A stretch of 64,000 nucleotides of DNA from Planktomarina sp. (lineage in GTDB: Bacteria; Pseudomonadota; Alphaproteobacteria; Rhodobacterales; Rhodobacteraceae). The stretch is from NCBI GenBank assembly GCA_016780825.1, contig JADHLF010000007.1, positions 1 through 64,000 on the forward strand, read 5' to 3'. This document shows positions 45,689-55,131 of this stretch, piece by piece (position 1 is the stretch's first letter; each line of letters starts with the position of its first letter). The notes under the pieces were generated by a model. It was not told the DNA's origin, made no database searches, and worked only from the letters and a program-made list of their open reading frames with translations. The position numbers and the translations under genes are program-made.

Positions 45689-46359
45689 GTTTTAGGCGCC
45701 ATTTTCTTGAGCGCCGCACGGATCAAACTCGCAGAATCCGCCCCAGCCATTTCACCGCCCAATTGCGCCACAACCGCCGCCGCCTCCCCGGGTGCATAGC
45801 CCAAATTGCTCAAAGCGGACAAGGCATCGGCCTGCGCTGAGGGGGCCGCGGCTGGCGCGGGCTTGACGGAAATAGCCGGCCCCGCGCTCTCAATCACAGC
45901 GGCCTCCAGCACATCATCCGGATGGATCTGCGCCGCCCCATCGACCATGGCCATCACCGCTGGCGCCTTGTCTTTCAGCTCAATCACCACCCGTTGCGCG
46001 GTTTTTGGGCCGACACCCTTTGCCGCTTTGAGCGCTGTCCAATCGCCCATCGCGATCGACCGGCTCACCCCGTCAGGTCCCAAGGCCCCGAGAATCGCCA
46101 ATGAGGCCTTGGCTCCAATGCCTTGCACCGACATCAGCAATCGGTGCCATTCCTTCTCAACCAGCGAGGTAAAGCCAAACAATTGCATGAGATCTTCGCG
46201 CACCAATAAATCCGTATAGAGCGCAACAGCCTCGCCAGCAGGCGGCAAAATCGCCAGGGTGCGATCGGAGCAATAGACCATATACCCCACCCCGCGCACA
46301 TCTAACATCACATGATCGCTGGCTTTATAATCCACGCGCCCTGACAGTTTTCCAATCAT
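45685..46359 (-). CDS. ruvA: Holliday junction DNA-binding protein RuvA
   Basis: Tetrameric junction-binding partner of RuvB. 224 residues from ATG 46359 ([12 protein letters not shown]), overlapping the ruvC stop by four bases; the frame is open upstream inside ruvC. Domain I is an OB fold (1-65), domain II has two helix-hairpin-helix motifs ([35 protein letters not shown]), and domain III (about 170-224) binds RuvB. Confidence 0.97.
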   Translation of the reverse strand: MIGKLSGRVDYKASDHVMLDVRGVGYMVYCSDRTLAILPPAGEAVALYTDLLVREDLMQLFGFTSLVEKEWHRLLMSVQGIGAKASLAILGALGPDGVSRSIAMGDWTALKAAKGVGPKTAQRVVIELKDKAPAVMAMVDGAAQIHPDDVLEAAVIESAGPAISVKPAPAAAPSAQADALSALSNLGYAPGEAAAVVAQLGGEMAGADSASLIRAALKKMAPKT

Positions 46360-46862
46360 CCACTTGCCCTTTGCAATGCGGCCTGAAAATGACTGCCCGC
46401 TTGAATATGATGCGCATGACAAATGGCAATCGCAAGCGCATCTGTTGCATCCGGCCCCGCCAATTTCACCCCCGGCAGCTGCAAAGACACCATATGCTCC
46501 ACCTGCCGCTTGTCCGCGTGGCCCACACCCACCACCGCCTTTTTCACCGCGTTGGGAGCATATTCGCCGACCTCAAGCCGAAACTTCGCCGGCACCAGCA
46601 TGGCAATCCCGCGCGCTTGGCCCAATTTCAACGTGCCCGCCCCGTCGCGGTTCACAAACGTTTGCTCCACGGCCGCATGACTGGGCCCATAGCATTCAAT
46701 CACCTCAGACAGCCCCTCAAAAAGCGCCAATAAGCGGCCGGCCAAGGGCCCCGGCAGGGTTTGGCATTGACCATTGGCCACGTGGCGCAGCTTGCTGCCC
46801 TGCACATCCACAAGCCCCCAGCCGGTGGAGCGCAAACCCGGATCAATGCCCAATACCCGCAT
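46356..46862 (-). CDS. ruvC: Crossover junction endodeoxyribonuclease RuvC
   Basis: Resolves Holliday junctions. 168 residues from ATG 46862 ([16 protein letters not shown]) behind GAGGGG. Catalytic acids: D7, the glutamate in AAVEQTFVN, and the C-terminal [16 protein letters not shown] pair. First gene of ruvCAB. A near-consensus alphaproteobacterial LexA box lies 39 bases upstream, fitting SOS control. Confidence 0.97.
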   Translation of the reverse strand: MRVLGIDPGLRSTGWGLVDVQGSKLRHVANGQCQTLPGPLAGRLLALFEGLSEVIECYGPSHAAVEQTFVNRDGAGTLKLGQARGIAMLVPAKFRLEVGEYAPNAVKKAVVGVGHADKRQVEHMVSLQLPGVKLAGPDATDALAIAICHAHHIQAGSHFQAALQRASG

Positions 46863-46900
46863 AAAATTGCCCCTCACTTGCTCCTCTTGCAAAGTAAGTA

Positions 46901-46915
46901 GCACGAAACGCGAAC
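46901..46915 (-). promoter_or_regulatory. Near-consensus LexA box upstream of ruvC
   Basis: The minus strand reads GTTC-GCGTTTC-GTGC, one base away from the alphaproteobacterial SOS box GTTC-N7-GTTC. It lies 39-53 bases upstream of the ruvC start, a suitable place for LexA repression. The mismatch lowers confidence. Confidence 0.45.
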
Positions 46916-47138
46916 ATCTGAAAAGCAGTCATTTCGATTGCGGCGCAATTTCACCAGCGTCTCGCCGCAAGCCCTCACAAAGCCGCCCTAAAAACAATCC
47001 ACTATGCCCAACAGAAGGCATGCAAAAATCGCATATCGGTTATGTAATTTTTCCCAGTAGCCAAGCTCTTAAAGCGCGCCTACATGCCCAGCATAAAGAC
47101 ACTCACCCCTGACATCATTCCTGGAAAGGACTTCTCAA

Positions 47139-47342
47139 ATGGCATATCTCGACACTTCCTGCATCTCGGCAATTTCCACATCTCGCACTGTCATTGCCAA
47201 TATTGCCACCGCCGTCTTCACAGCCTTCGTACGCTGGAACGATGCGCGCGTCACCCGCAACGCCCTGTCGCAACTCTCCTTGCGTGAGCTGAACGATATT
47301 GGGTTGGCGCCCGGTGACATCGAACGGATCGCACGCCGCTAA
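47139..47342 (+). CDS. DUF1127 domain-containing protein
   Basis: 67-residue small basic protein. The C-terminal DUF1127 motif is clear (RNALSQLSLRELNDIGLAPGDIERIARR). Small DUF1127 proteins in alphaproteobacteria are RNA-binding or stress-linked; CcaF1 of Rhodobacter sphaeroides is the known relative. Here the N-terminal part is longer than the minimal domain. AAAGGA precedes ATG 47139. A strong hairpin follows about 40 bases after the stop, and I see no CcsR-like sRNA repeats downstream, unlike the Rhodobacter ccaF1 locus. Confidence 0.88.
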   Translation: MAYLDTSCISAISTSRTVIANIATAVFTAFVRWNDARVTRNALSQLSLRELNDIGLAPGDIERIARR

Positions 47343-47382
47343 AAAGCAGGCCCCGCCCGCGGACCTAAAGCTGGATTTGAGA

Positions 47383-47409
47383 ACGCCGCGCAGAGCTTGC
47401 GCGGCGTTT
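47383..47409 (+). terminator. Rho-independent terminator after the DUF1127 gene
   Basis: AACGCCGCGCA and TGCGCGGCGTT form a perfect 11-bp stem around a GAGCT loop, followed by TCAGTTTT. It separates the DUF1127 gene from the convergent prmA and may serve both. Confidence 0.8.
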
Positions 47410-47429
47410 CAGTTTTGGGATGCCGTCTG

Positions 47430-48299
47430 CTACCGACGGCGCAGGGTCAATGCGCTCCACTCGCCGAGATCTTCGCGCCTTTGCAAATCGAAGCCCTGCG
47501 CCTGATAGACCCCAATGATTTCTTCGGCTTGCTCAACCAAAATCCCCGAGAGAATGGCCCGCCCGCCCGGTGCCACATGTGCCGCCATATCCGGCGCCAG
47601 CTCAATCAGCGGACCCTTCAAGATATTGGCAAAAATAAGATCAAACGGCGCGCCCGCCTGCAGGGCGGGCGACTCAAACCCAATGGATTCAACGCAGTCC
47701 ACCCGGCCCTCCAGCCCATTGGCCTGCACATTGGCAAGGGCCACCTCGACGGCCACGGGATCAATATCACTGGCCAGCACATAGGCCGCCTCCATGCGGG
47801 CGGCAGACATCGCCAGAACGGCAGTGCCGCAACCAAGATCCAAGACCTTGTCGAACCGCTGCCCATCCTCCAACAGCCGATCATAGGCACGCAAACACCC
47901 CAAAGTGGTGCCGTGATGCCCGGTGCCAAAGGCCATGGCAGCTTCGATCAACAGGCCAACGCGTCCCTCGGGTAAAAGCGCGGCATCATGGCTGCCATAA
48001 ACGAAAAATCGCCCCGCCTCGACGGGCGGCAATTCGCGGCGCACTTTGGCGACCCAATCTTGATCCGGCACCTCGGAGACCGCAAAGGGCCCGGCCCCAA
48101 AAGCTGCCGATAGCAAAGCCAGATCAACATCATCTGGCGCGTCCAGAAAATATCCGCCCACTTCCCAAATGCCCTTGCCGTCTTCAACTTCAAACACCCC
48201 AACCCCAGTTGGCGCCGGCTCCAGCGCTTCGAGCGCCTCTCCCAAAGCTTCCGCTTGAGATTTACCGGGCAAAGTGGTCAGGGCGGTATAGGTGATCAT
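47430..48299 (-). CDS. prmA: Ribosomal protein L11 methyltransferase
   Basis: SAM-dependent methyltransferase that trimethylates ribosomal protein L11. 289 residues. The SAM-binding motif VLDLGCGTAVLAMSAARM replaces the more usual GxGSG form; the substrate-side motif FGTGHHGTTLGCL and the post-motif FANILKGPLIELAP are typical of PrmA. Single gene, convergent with the DUF1127 gene. Confidence 0.93.
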   Translation of the reverse strand: MITYTALTTLPGKSQAEALGEALEALEPAPTGVGVFEVEDGKGIWEVGGYFLDAPDDVDLALLSAAFGAGPFAVSEVPDQDWVAKVRRELPPVEAGRFFVYGSHDAALLPEGRVGLLIEAAMAFGTGHHGTTLGCLRAYDRLLEDGQRFDKVLDLGCGTAVLAMSAARMEAAYVLASDIDPVAVEVALANVQANGLEGRVDCVESIGFESPALQAGAPFDLIFANILKGPLIELAPDMAAHVAPGGRAILSGILVEQAEEIIGVYQAQGFDLQRREDLGEWSALTLRRR

Positions 48300-48429
48300 G
48301 GGTCAGCTCCAATGGTTTTGTGAGCTCATAGCCTGTCTTGCCGCGCATCGCAATCGCCTGCCACCCGCGCCGTTTGCGAAGGGCACGCCCGCCGCAAACT
48401 CAAAGGCAAGGCCGCGGCACGCGGCGCCG

Positions 48430-49083
48430 CTAGGTGACAGCCAATCCGATGGGACAGGTCACCCCGGTTCCCCCGATGCCGCAATAGCCATTAGGATTTT
48501 TCGCCAGATATTGCTGATGATAATCTTCGGCATAATAAAACTCGGGTGCTGGCAAAATCTCACTGGTAATCGCGCCAAACCCAGAGGCCTTCAGCTGCTC
48601 TGCAAAGACAGAGAGGCTCGCCTGAGCTGCCTGTGCCTGCTCCGCGCCATAGGTATAAATGCCTGAGCGATATTGCGTGCCGCGATCATTGCCTTGGCGC
48701 ATGCCTTGAGTCGGATCATGACCCTCCCAAAAGACCTTCAGCAAGGCCTCATAAGAGACAATCGCCGGATCAAAGATCACCCGCACCACCTCATTATGGC
48801 CTGTTTTGCCCGTGCAGACCTCTTCATAAGTCGGATTGGGCGTATAGCCGGCCGCATAGCCCACCATGGTCACCCACACGCCCTCAATCCCCCAAAACAT
48901 CCGCTCCACGCCCCAAAAGCAGCCCATGCCGAACATGGCCTCCTGCAGCCCCGCGTCGCGCTTCCCGTGCAAGGGACGACCCGTTACGAAATGCGTGGCT
49001 GCGGTGGCGATGGGGGTGTTACGCCCCGGCAAGGCTTGGTCCCTTTGAACCATCTGTGACTTTTCGCGCGACATAAAAAACAT
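48430..49083 (-). CDS. msrA: Peptide-methionine (S)-S-oxide reductase MsrA
   Basis: Repairs methionine sulfoxide in proteins. 217 residues; the active site [13 protein letters not shown] has catalytic C55, with [28 protein letters not shown] and [19 protein letters not shown] further on. The C-terminal region has one more cysteine (YCGIGG) as resolving candidate. AAGGGAG stands before ATG 49083. Single-gene transcript between prmA and an MFS gene. Confidence 0.96.
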   Translation of the reverse strand: MFFMSREKSQMVQRDQALPGRNTPIATAATHFVTGRPLHGKRDAGLQEAMFGMGCFWGVERMFWGIEGVWVTMVGYAAGYTPNPTYEEVCTGKTGHNEVVRVIFDPAIVSYEALLKVFWEGHDPTQGMRQGNDRGTQYRSGIYTYGAEQAQAAQASLSVFAEQLKASGFGAITSEILPAPEFYYAEDYHQQYLAKNPNGYCGIGGTGVTCPIGLAVT

Positions 49084-49171
49084 CTCTGGCTCCCTTCAAG
49101 GTGTCTCTAAGATATAATGGTGATCGGGCAGATATCCAGCACAGAGGCCGCATTGTGCCAAAACACGCCCG

Positions 49172-50380
49172 TTAGCGGCTCAAAATAGTCTCATGGCCCG
49201 GTTCGGGCCGTCTGGGAATCAACAGAGCCAGCCCCAGCGAGGTCAGCGCCATGCCCGCGGCCAGAATAAACACCAAACTGGGTGAAAACAGCCACAGAAG
49301 TCCCAAAAACACCGGCAATCCCACGGCCGCGATATGATTGATGGTAAAGGCCACCGCGGCCGTTGGGGCAATATCGGCCGGATCCGCAATCTTTTGGAAA
49401 TAGGTTTTCAGGGCAAAAGCCAGCGAGAAAAACAGGTGGTCTAACACAAACAGGGCCCCCGCAAGCATCACGCCCCAACCAAACATGTAAATGCCGCCAT
49501 ATGTCAAAAAGACCAGGGCCAAACCCGCATATTCAAAGACCAAAGTATTGCGCTCCCCGTAGCGCGCCACAACCCGGCCAAACACCGGCCCAATAAACAT
49601 ATTCATCACGAGGTTGATTAAATACAAGGACGTCAATTCATGCACGTCAAAGCCGAAACGCTCCACCATCATAAAACCCGCAAACACCATGAAGACCTGC
49701 CGCCGAGCACCGGCCATGAATTGCAGCGCATAATAGAGCCAATAGCGTTTGCGCAGAACCATGGTTTTATGCTGCGGTGTGGGCGACTGGAACTGGGGAT
49801 AAAATACCATACAGGCCAAGGCTATGGCCGCTGTTAGACCGCCCGAAATCATATAGGCGGTATTAAAGCTCAACGCGAGCCAGTCCCAAGTGATAACAAT
49901 CACGCCAAAGGCCACCAGCGAGGCTGCCGACCCCATCGCCAAGAGCCAGCCCAGAACCTGCGGCGCCTGCGCCTTGGAAATCCATTGCAATTGCAGCGAT
50001 TGATTGACCGTTTCATAATAATGAAACCCAATGGAGGAGAGCAGCGTCAGCGTTAGGATGCCGCCCATTTGTGGAAACCAAGCGGTCACCGCCGTGGCCA
50101 ATCCCAAGAGCACCAAGGATAAGAGACCCAAGACCTGCTCGCGCATAAAAACGATAATGGCAATCACCCCGACCGCAAGAAATCCAGGAATTTCCCGCAC
50201 CGAATGCAACAGCCCGATGTCCGCCCCATCAAAATTGGCCACTTCAATCACAAAATTATTGAGCAAAGCACTCCAAGTGGCAAAGGCAATGGGCATCGCG
50301 GCAGCCATGACAAAGAGCAAAAATATCGGTCGACGCCAAACTGGGGCCGATTGCGCCTCTTGCAAGGTTACGATCTGCAT
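49172..50380 (-). CDS. MFS transporter
   Basis: 402-residue major facilitator superfamily carrier with about twelve transmembrane helices, starting at ATG 50380 (MQIVTLQEAQSAPVWRRP); the frame is open further upstream without hydrophobic sequence. Conserved middle part includes FMAGARRQVFMVFAGFMMVERFGFDVHELTSLYLIN. Divergent from lldD, with an inverted repeat between them. Substrate not deducible; the position suggests a hydroxy acid or related product. Confidence 0.85.
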   Translation of the reverse strand: MQIVTLQEAQSAPVWRRPIFLLFVMAAAMPIAFATWSALLNNFVIEVANFDGADIGLLHSVREIPGFLAVGVIAIIVFMREQVLGLLSLVLLGLATAVTAWFPQMGGILTLTLLSSIGFHYYETVNQSLQLQWISKAQAPQVLGWLLAMGSAASLVAFGVIVITWDWLALSFNTAYMISGGLTAAIALACMVFYPQFQSPTPQHKTMVLRKRYWLYYALQFMAGARRQVFMVFAGFMMVERFGFDVHELTSLYLINLVMNMFIGPVFGRVVARYGERNTLVFEYAGLALVFLTYGGIYMFGWGVMLAGALFVLDHLFFSLAFALKTYFQKIADPADIAPTAAVAFTINHIAAVGLPVFLGLLWLFSPSLVFILAAGMALTSLGLALLIPRRPEPGHETILSR

Positions 50381-50486
50381 TGACTCACTCCCAAACACCG
50401 CCCCGCGATCTGCGGCTTGCGATCCTGCTGCAAGACCTGCGCCGGCGAAAGGAACCACCGGGCTGATCTTTACCTCCACCTCACAT

Positions 50487-50509
50487 ATTGGTAATGATAA
50501 TTGACCAAT
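50487..50509. promoter_or_regulatory. Inverted repeat before lldD
   Basis: ATTGGT and ACCAAT are perfect 6-bp arms separated by 11 bases, 20 bases upstream of the lldD start in the divergent MFS/lldD region. TTGGT/ACCAA arms recall GntR-family operators (LldR, PdhR), though their spacing is usually shorter. Function inferred. Confidence 0.35.
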
Positions 50510-50528
50510 TTTTAGCAAAGGCTAGGCT

Positions 50529-51692
50529 ATGCCCGTAATCACAACCATTCAAGACCTGAAAGAGATTTATCAGCGCCGCGTGCCACGAATGTTTTACGAC
50601 TATTGCGAAAGCGGCAGCTGGACCGAGCAGACCTTTGGCGACAATATTTCTGATTTCGCCAAACTGCGCCTGCGCCAACGCGTCGCCGTTGATATGACCA
50701 ACCGCAGCACCGCCTCCAAAATGATTGGTCAAGATGTCTCCATGCCGGTGGCCTTGGCCCCGGTGGGGATGACCGGTATGCAATGCGCAGATGGCGAGAT
50801 CAAAGCCGCCCGTGCCGCCGCCGCTTTCGGCGTGCCCTATACATTGTCGACCATGTCCATATGTTCCATCGAAGACGTCGCCGCGGCCACCAATGCCCCC
50901 TTTTGGTTTCAGCTCTACACTTTGACAGATGAGGATTACTCAGATCGCTTGATCCAACGGGTGAAAGATGCCAATTGCTCGGCGCTCGTGATCACGCTGG
51001 ACCTTCAGATCCTGGGGCAACGTCATAAAGATTTGAAAAACGGCCTCTCAGCCCCCCCAAAACTGACCCCCAAAACCATAGCCAATCTGGCGACAAAATG
51101 GAGCTGGGGCCTTGAGATGCTGGGCACCAAGCGCCGCGGCTTTGGCAATATCGTGGGACAGGTCAGCGGCATCTCCGACACCACCTCCCTCAGCGCTTGG
51201 ACTGCCGAGCAATTTGATCAAGCGCTCGATTGGAAAAAAGTCGAGACCTTGATGAAAAAATGGGGCGGCAAGGTGATTTTGAAAGGCATCTTGGATCCTG
51301 AGGATGCAAAAATTGCAGCAAACCTCGGGGTTGATGCGATCATCGTGTCCAACCACGGCGGGCGGCAGCTCGATGGCGCGCTCTCCTCAATCCGCATGTT
51401 GCCGAAAATCGTCGAGGCGGTGGCGGGCAAATGCGAGGTCTGGATGGACGGTGGCATCCGCAGCGGGCAAGATATTCTCAAAGCCAAAGCCCTTGGCGCG
51501 ACCGGCACAATGATCGGCCGGTCCTATATCTACGGTCTTGGCGCTATGGGTGAGGCCGGCGTGACCAAGGCGCTGGAAGTGATGCATAAAGAATTGGACA
51601 CCACAATGGCGCTCTGCGGACATCGCGACATCAACGATGTGACCCGAGATATTCTGTACATTCCAGAGGATTTCGAGGGGCGTTGGGCCTAG
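50529..51692 (+). CDS. lldD: FMN-dependent alpha-hydroxy acid oxidase (L-lactate dehydrogenase type)
   Basis: 387-residue FMN enzyme oxidising an L-2-hydroxy acid, most likely L-lactate, to the 2-oxo acid at the membrane. Family signatures are VPRMFYDYCESGSWTEQTF, PVALAPVGMTGM, LVITLDLQILGQRHKD and the active-site SNHGGRQLDGALSS with catalytic His/Arg. TIGR-type LldD length. Close homologues act on glycolate or mandelate, so lactate is an assignment by family. A bidirectional terminator follows. Confidence 0.9.
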   Translation: MPVITTIQDLKEIYQRRVPRMFYDYCESGSWTEQTFGDNISDFAKLRLRQRVAVDMTNRSTASKMIGQDVSMPVALAPVGMTGMQCADGEIKAARAAAAFGVPYTLSTMSICSIEDVAAATNAPFWFQLYTLTDEDYSDRLIQRVKDANCSALVITLDLQILGQRHKDLKNGLSAPPKLTPKTIANLATKWSWGLEMLGTKRRGFGNIVGQVSGISDTTSLSAWTAEQFDQALDWKKVETLMKKWGGKVILKGILDPEDAKIAANLGVDAIIVSNHGGRQLDGALSSIRMLPKIVEAVAGKCEVWMDGGIRSGQDILKAKALGATGTMIGRSYIYGLGAMGEAGVTKALEVMHKELDTTMALCGHRDINDVTRDILYIPEDFEGRWA

Positions 51693-51744
51693 GCTTTCGC
51701 CGATGCGGTTCCCGGCCCAGGGGTCTTCGCAAAAATCAATAAAG

Positions 51745-51768
51745 AGGGGGCGCTGCGACGCGCCCCCT
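51745..51768. terminator. Bidirectional terminator between lldD and BCCT gene
   Basis: AGGGGGCGC and GCGCCCCCT form a 9-bp stem with a six-base loop between convergent genes. The plus strand continues to a run of five Ts and the minus strand into CTTTATT, so both transcripts may end here. Confidence 0.75.
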
Positions 51769-51783
51769 TGGCAGTTTTTAGGA

Positions 51784-53619
51784 TTATTTGGCCGCTGCGC
51801 TTGCGCCATCCCCCTGCTTGCTGCGGATACCGTCACGATAAAGCGCTTTTGCCAAGGAAAGCATCATCAGCCCCATAACCATCGTAAACGGCAAGGCCCC
51901 AATAATCATGGCGCTTTTCAATGCTTCCATGGGATCTGCGCCCGGATTGCTCTTACCCGCCACCAACAATGTGCCGATCACCGCGGTCAAGATCAGTCCC
52001 CAAACGATTTTATGCTTGTTGCCAATGTCTTGATCGCCGCCCGACATAATGGTGTTCATAACCAAAATACCCGAGTCAGCCGAGGTAACCAAGAAGGTCA
52101 GGATCAAAACCACACACATCACAGTCAAAACTGACAACATCCCACCGTCCATCATTTGCCCAAGTGTGACGAAAAGCTTGTTGGTGTTTGATGCACCAAT
52201 GATCGCGCCATTGGCGCCGCCAGTCAGCTCCATATCAATGGCCGTGGCCCCAAGAACCGTCATCCAGGCAAAACACACCATCGCCGGCGCAAATACGCAG
52301 CCCAGGATAAACTCACGCACCGTACGACCGCGCGAAATCCGCGCCAAGAACAGACCCACAAAAGGCGAGAAGGCAATCCACCACGCCCAATAGAAGGTGG
52401 TCCAGCCAGCTTGCCAGCCAAATTGACGCCCCTGCTCACCGGCCGCATAGACCGCGCTCAAGGTCGCCTCATCCAAAGCCGCAGCCGCGCCGGTGAGCCC
52501 TGCTTTAAAGCCGTCATAACTGCCCCAGGCATTGGTCGCGCCGCCAAACAGCTCCTGAGCCAAAGGCTTGGCCGTCTCGGGCAAAGCCATGGCAAAAGCG
52601 TCTGACGATTGCGGGCCATAGGCTCCGAAGCTGAGCGACACGAAATGCAAGATATAATCCACAAAGGCCGCTGCATAGGTTGTCATCGCGAACAGAAAAG
52701 AGCCGAACACAACGAAGGTGAACAACAAAATGAGCGATAATACCAAGTTGAGGTTGGACAGGAATTTCACCCCGCGCCCCACCCCTGACACGGCCGAGAC
52801 AATCGACAGCCCCATGATGCAGATCAACCCCGCAATCAAGCCCACAGTGCCGGGCTTTGGAACGTCGCCGGTCATATCCATCAACCAATTGGCGCCGGTA
52901 ATCGCATAGACCCCATCTATGAACTGGCTCACACCAAAGCCGATGGTGACCGAGACACCCAAAATCGTCGCCACAACGCCCAATACATCCACCAGATGCC
53001 CAATAAGCCCATTCACATAGCGGCCCAAAAGTGGGGTCAGCGCGGAACGGATGGTCAGGGGCATGTCGCGGGTATAGGCGTAATAGGCGAGACTCAGACC
53101 GGTGACGACATAGATCGCCCAGGCGTGAAACCCATAGTGCAAAAACGTATAGCGATAGGCCGAGGTCAAAGCCTCCTGGCTATTTGGCGCCACCGCTCCG
53201 CTGACTGTCTCAGGGTTTGAGCCCCAAAGCCCCAAGGGCTCGGCCGTGGCAAAGACCATCAACCCCACACCCAAACCCGCTCCAAACATCATGGAAAACC
53301 AAGAAAAATTTGAAAATTCCGGCGCCTCACCCGCCCGGCCCATTTTACGCTTGCCCGTTTGCGGCAAAATGGCGACCACAGCCAGAAAAAAGGCAAAAAG
53401 CGCGACAATGATGATATAAAATGCGTTGAATCCTTCCAAAAGCGACCAATTCAGGCTGCCTAAATTGCTATTGGCATTGGCCGGCCAGACCAAGGCCCAG
53501 ATCACAAGCGCAACCATAATGCCCTTACTCAAAAGAGCGATCTCAACGCTGTGACCTTCATAAAAACCGGAAGCGGCCCGTCGGACCTCAACCGCTGTAA
53601 ATGGGGGTTTTAGTGACAT
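51784..53619 (-). CDS. BCCT family betaine/carnitine/choline-type transporter
   Basis: 611-residue secondary transporter with twelve transmembrane helices. BCCT signatures are the TM3-4 segment LHYGFHAWAIYVVTGLSLAYY and the TM8 segment WTTFYWAWWIAFSPFVGLFLARISRGRTVREF. Typical cargo is glycine betaine, DMSP, choline or carnitine. Compared with the aromatic box of BetP, as I recall it, the first tryptophan is a tyrosine here (HYGFHAW), so exact specificity is open. It could feed the sarcosine oxidase pathway encoded 30 kb away. Confidence 0.93.
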   Translation of the reverse strand: MSLKPPFTAVEVRRAASGFYEGHSVEIALLSKGIMVALVIWALVWPANANSNLGSLNWSLLEGFNAFYIIIVALFAFFLAVVAILPQTGKRKMGRAGEAPEFSNFSWFSMMFGAGLGVGLMVFATAEPLGLWGSNPETVSGAVAPNSQEALTSAYRYTFLHYGFHAWAIYVVTGLSLAYYAYTRDMPLTIRSALTPLLGRYVNGLIGHLVDVLGVVATILGVSVTIGFGVSQFIDGVYAITGANWLMDMTGDVPKPGTVGLIAGLICIMGLSIVSAVSGVGRGVKFLSNLNLVLSLILLFTFVVFGSFLFAMTTYAAAFVDYILHFVSLSFGAYGPQSSDAFAMALPETAKPLAQELFGGATNAWGSYDGFKAGLTGAAAALDEATLSAVYAAGEQGRQFGWQAGWTTFYWAWWIAFSPFVGLFLARISRGRTVREFILGCVFAPAMVCFAWMTVLGATAIDMELTGGANGAIIGASNTNKLFVTLGQMMDGGMLSVLTVMCVVLILTFLVTSADSGILVMNTIMSGGDQDIGNKHKIVWGLILTAVIGTLLVAGKSNPGADPMEALKSAMIIGALPFTMVMGLMMLSLAKALYRDGIRSKQGDGASAAAK

Positions 53620-53857
53620 ATCTGTCCTCCTAATCTTTCAATCTGGCGACTCCGCGCAATCAACTTGCGTAAAGATCAGTGCATCGAGAACCGCTCATCG
53701 CCTTATTATTATTCAAATATTTTTGACTACTTTTTCCTGCCTCTCCTTTACAGGCACAAAAATGGCTGAGTGAAAATGAACCTATACCTAAAATACCCCT
53801 TAATAGGGAAAACACTGCCTGAGCGGCATTTTTTAAGCAAGCTTTGTTTGTCTGGGA

Positions 53858-55003
53858 TTACGCGCGCCGCAGCAGCAAAGTCAGCGGAATGGCGGTCAGA
53901 CTAAGGCCGGCAGCGGTCAGGAAGGCCATGCGCAATCCGTAAAATTCAGACAGCAGCCCCATCAAAGAGGGCGCCAGAAAGAACCCTGCAAACCCCAGAA
54001 CAGCCACGCGCGAAATCGCCTCAGTGCGCAAATGCTCCGGCACCTTTTGACCAACCAAGGCCAAGCCCAAAGGACCGATCACAGAGATTCCAAGGCCTAA
54101 AATTCCAAATCCGAGATAGGCCCAATGTGGCGCCGGGGCCAAAGCGGCCAAGATCCCACCAGAGGCAGCCACCACTGTGGCCAGTATGATGACTTTTGTT
54201 TCAGAGAAAATTTGCGACACCGCCTGGCCTGAAAACCGTCCCAGCGCCATCGTCAGCCCCAGCATCGCCGGCCCCATCGCCCCTTCGGCGGCACGGCCCT
54301 GCAGGCTGCGCTCAATGTGCAAGGCGGACCAGGTCTCGACGGTGGCTTCGGTCATAAAAGCAACCAAAACGATCAACCCACACAAAACAATTGGCTTCAA
54401 CGGATAGCGACCGCCCGTGCTGGCGTCTGGCGCAACAGCTCGCGGGGGCATGAAAAGAAAGATCGATAAGCTCAAGATGACCCCCGACACAGCCGCAAAA
54501 GCAAGTCCAGGCGGGATCTGCGCCTCGCGCGCCACACCGCTTGCAATCGCAGAAAATGCATATCCAACTGAAAACATTGCATGGTTTGCGTTCATCAAGG
54601 GTTTTTGATGCAGCTGCTCCAGCTCGCTGACCCGCGCATTCATCAGCACATCCGTGAGGCCCGAGGCCGCGCCAACAATGACCATCGCCACGGCAAAGCT
54701 CACCGCATCTGTGGCAAAGCCCGGCAAAAGAAAGCTCACGCCAAATAGGACGCTGCCAATCTGCATACCGCGCGCGCCCAATAACCGGTCCAACCGCGGT
54801 GCCAAAACCATCGAGCTGACCAGCCCAATCGCATTGCACAGCAACAACATCCCAAAGGTCGCATCGCTGACATCCAAACGTGCTTTGATCTGTGGCACAT
54901 AGGCCGCAAAACATCCCCAAAACAGGCCAACAATCACGAATGCAATCGCAGGACGGCGGGATAGATAGAGGGCGTGAAAAACTTGCATAGCCTGCTTTTT
55001 CAT
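53858..55003 (-). CDS. MFS transporter (YbjJ/FucP-like)
   Basis: 381-residue MFS carrier with about twelve helices. The N-terminus RRPAIAFVIVGLFWGCFAAYVPQIKARLDVSDATFGMLLL and MVLAPRLDRLLGARGMQIG are typical of the YbjJ-like subgroup, whose substrates are mostly unknown. A short TGCC-GGCA hairpin at 53816-53828 may end its transcript. The 238-base gap to the BCCT gene is AT-rich and carries no gene I can see. Confidence 0.85.
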   Translation of the reverse strand: MKKQAMQVFHALYLSRRPAIAFVIVGLFWGCFAAYVPQIKARLDVSDATFGMLLLCNAIGLVSSMVLAPRLDRLLGARGMQIGSVLFGVSFLLPGFATDAVSFAVAMVIVGAASGLTDVLMNARVSELEQLHQKPLMNANHAMFSVGYAFSAIASGVAREAQIPPGLAFAAVSGVILSLSIFLFMPPRAVAPDASTGGRYPLKPIVLCGLIVLVAFMTEATVETWSALHIERSLQGRAAEGAMGPAMLGLTMALGRFSGQAVSQIFSETKVIILATVVAASGGILAALAPAPHWAYLGFGILGLGISVIGPLGLALVGQKVPEHLRTEAISRVAVLGFAGFFLAPSLMGLLSEFYGLRMAFLTAAGLSLTAIPLTLLLRRA

Positions 55004-55083
55004 AGCCGCAAGACTCTTGCAAGAAACAAAGCAATCAAGGGCTTTTCTTTTCCCTCATATGGCCCTATACGGCGCACTTCAAC

Positions 55084-55110
55084 GGGGCATACACCCTTGG
55101 AGGATGCCCC
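55084..55110 (+). promoter_or_regulatory. Leader hairpin upstream of rplY
   Basis: GGGGCAT and ATGCCCC form a perfect 7-bp stem around a 13-base loop that can itself fold (CCTTGG), ending 21 bases before the rplY ATG and just before the AAGGAA ribosome site. It may mediate leader-based control of L25, or shape the 5' end. Function inferred. Confidence 0.35.
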
Positions 55111-55131
55111 CCCATTTTAAGGAATAGACCC

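Noticed and set aside
47343..47429. Possible CcsR-like small RNAs after the DUF1127 gene, as in Rhodobacter ccaF1
   Set aside because: Only one hairpin, which is a terminator; no repeated CCUCCUCCC loops.
53655..53669. CGCAA-N5-TTGCG inverted repeat upstream of the BCCT gene
   Set aside because: Only five-base arms, expected by chance at this frequency; no supporting spacing to a promoter.
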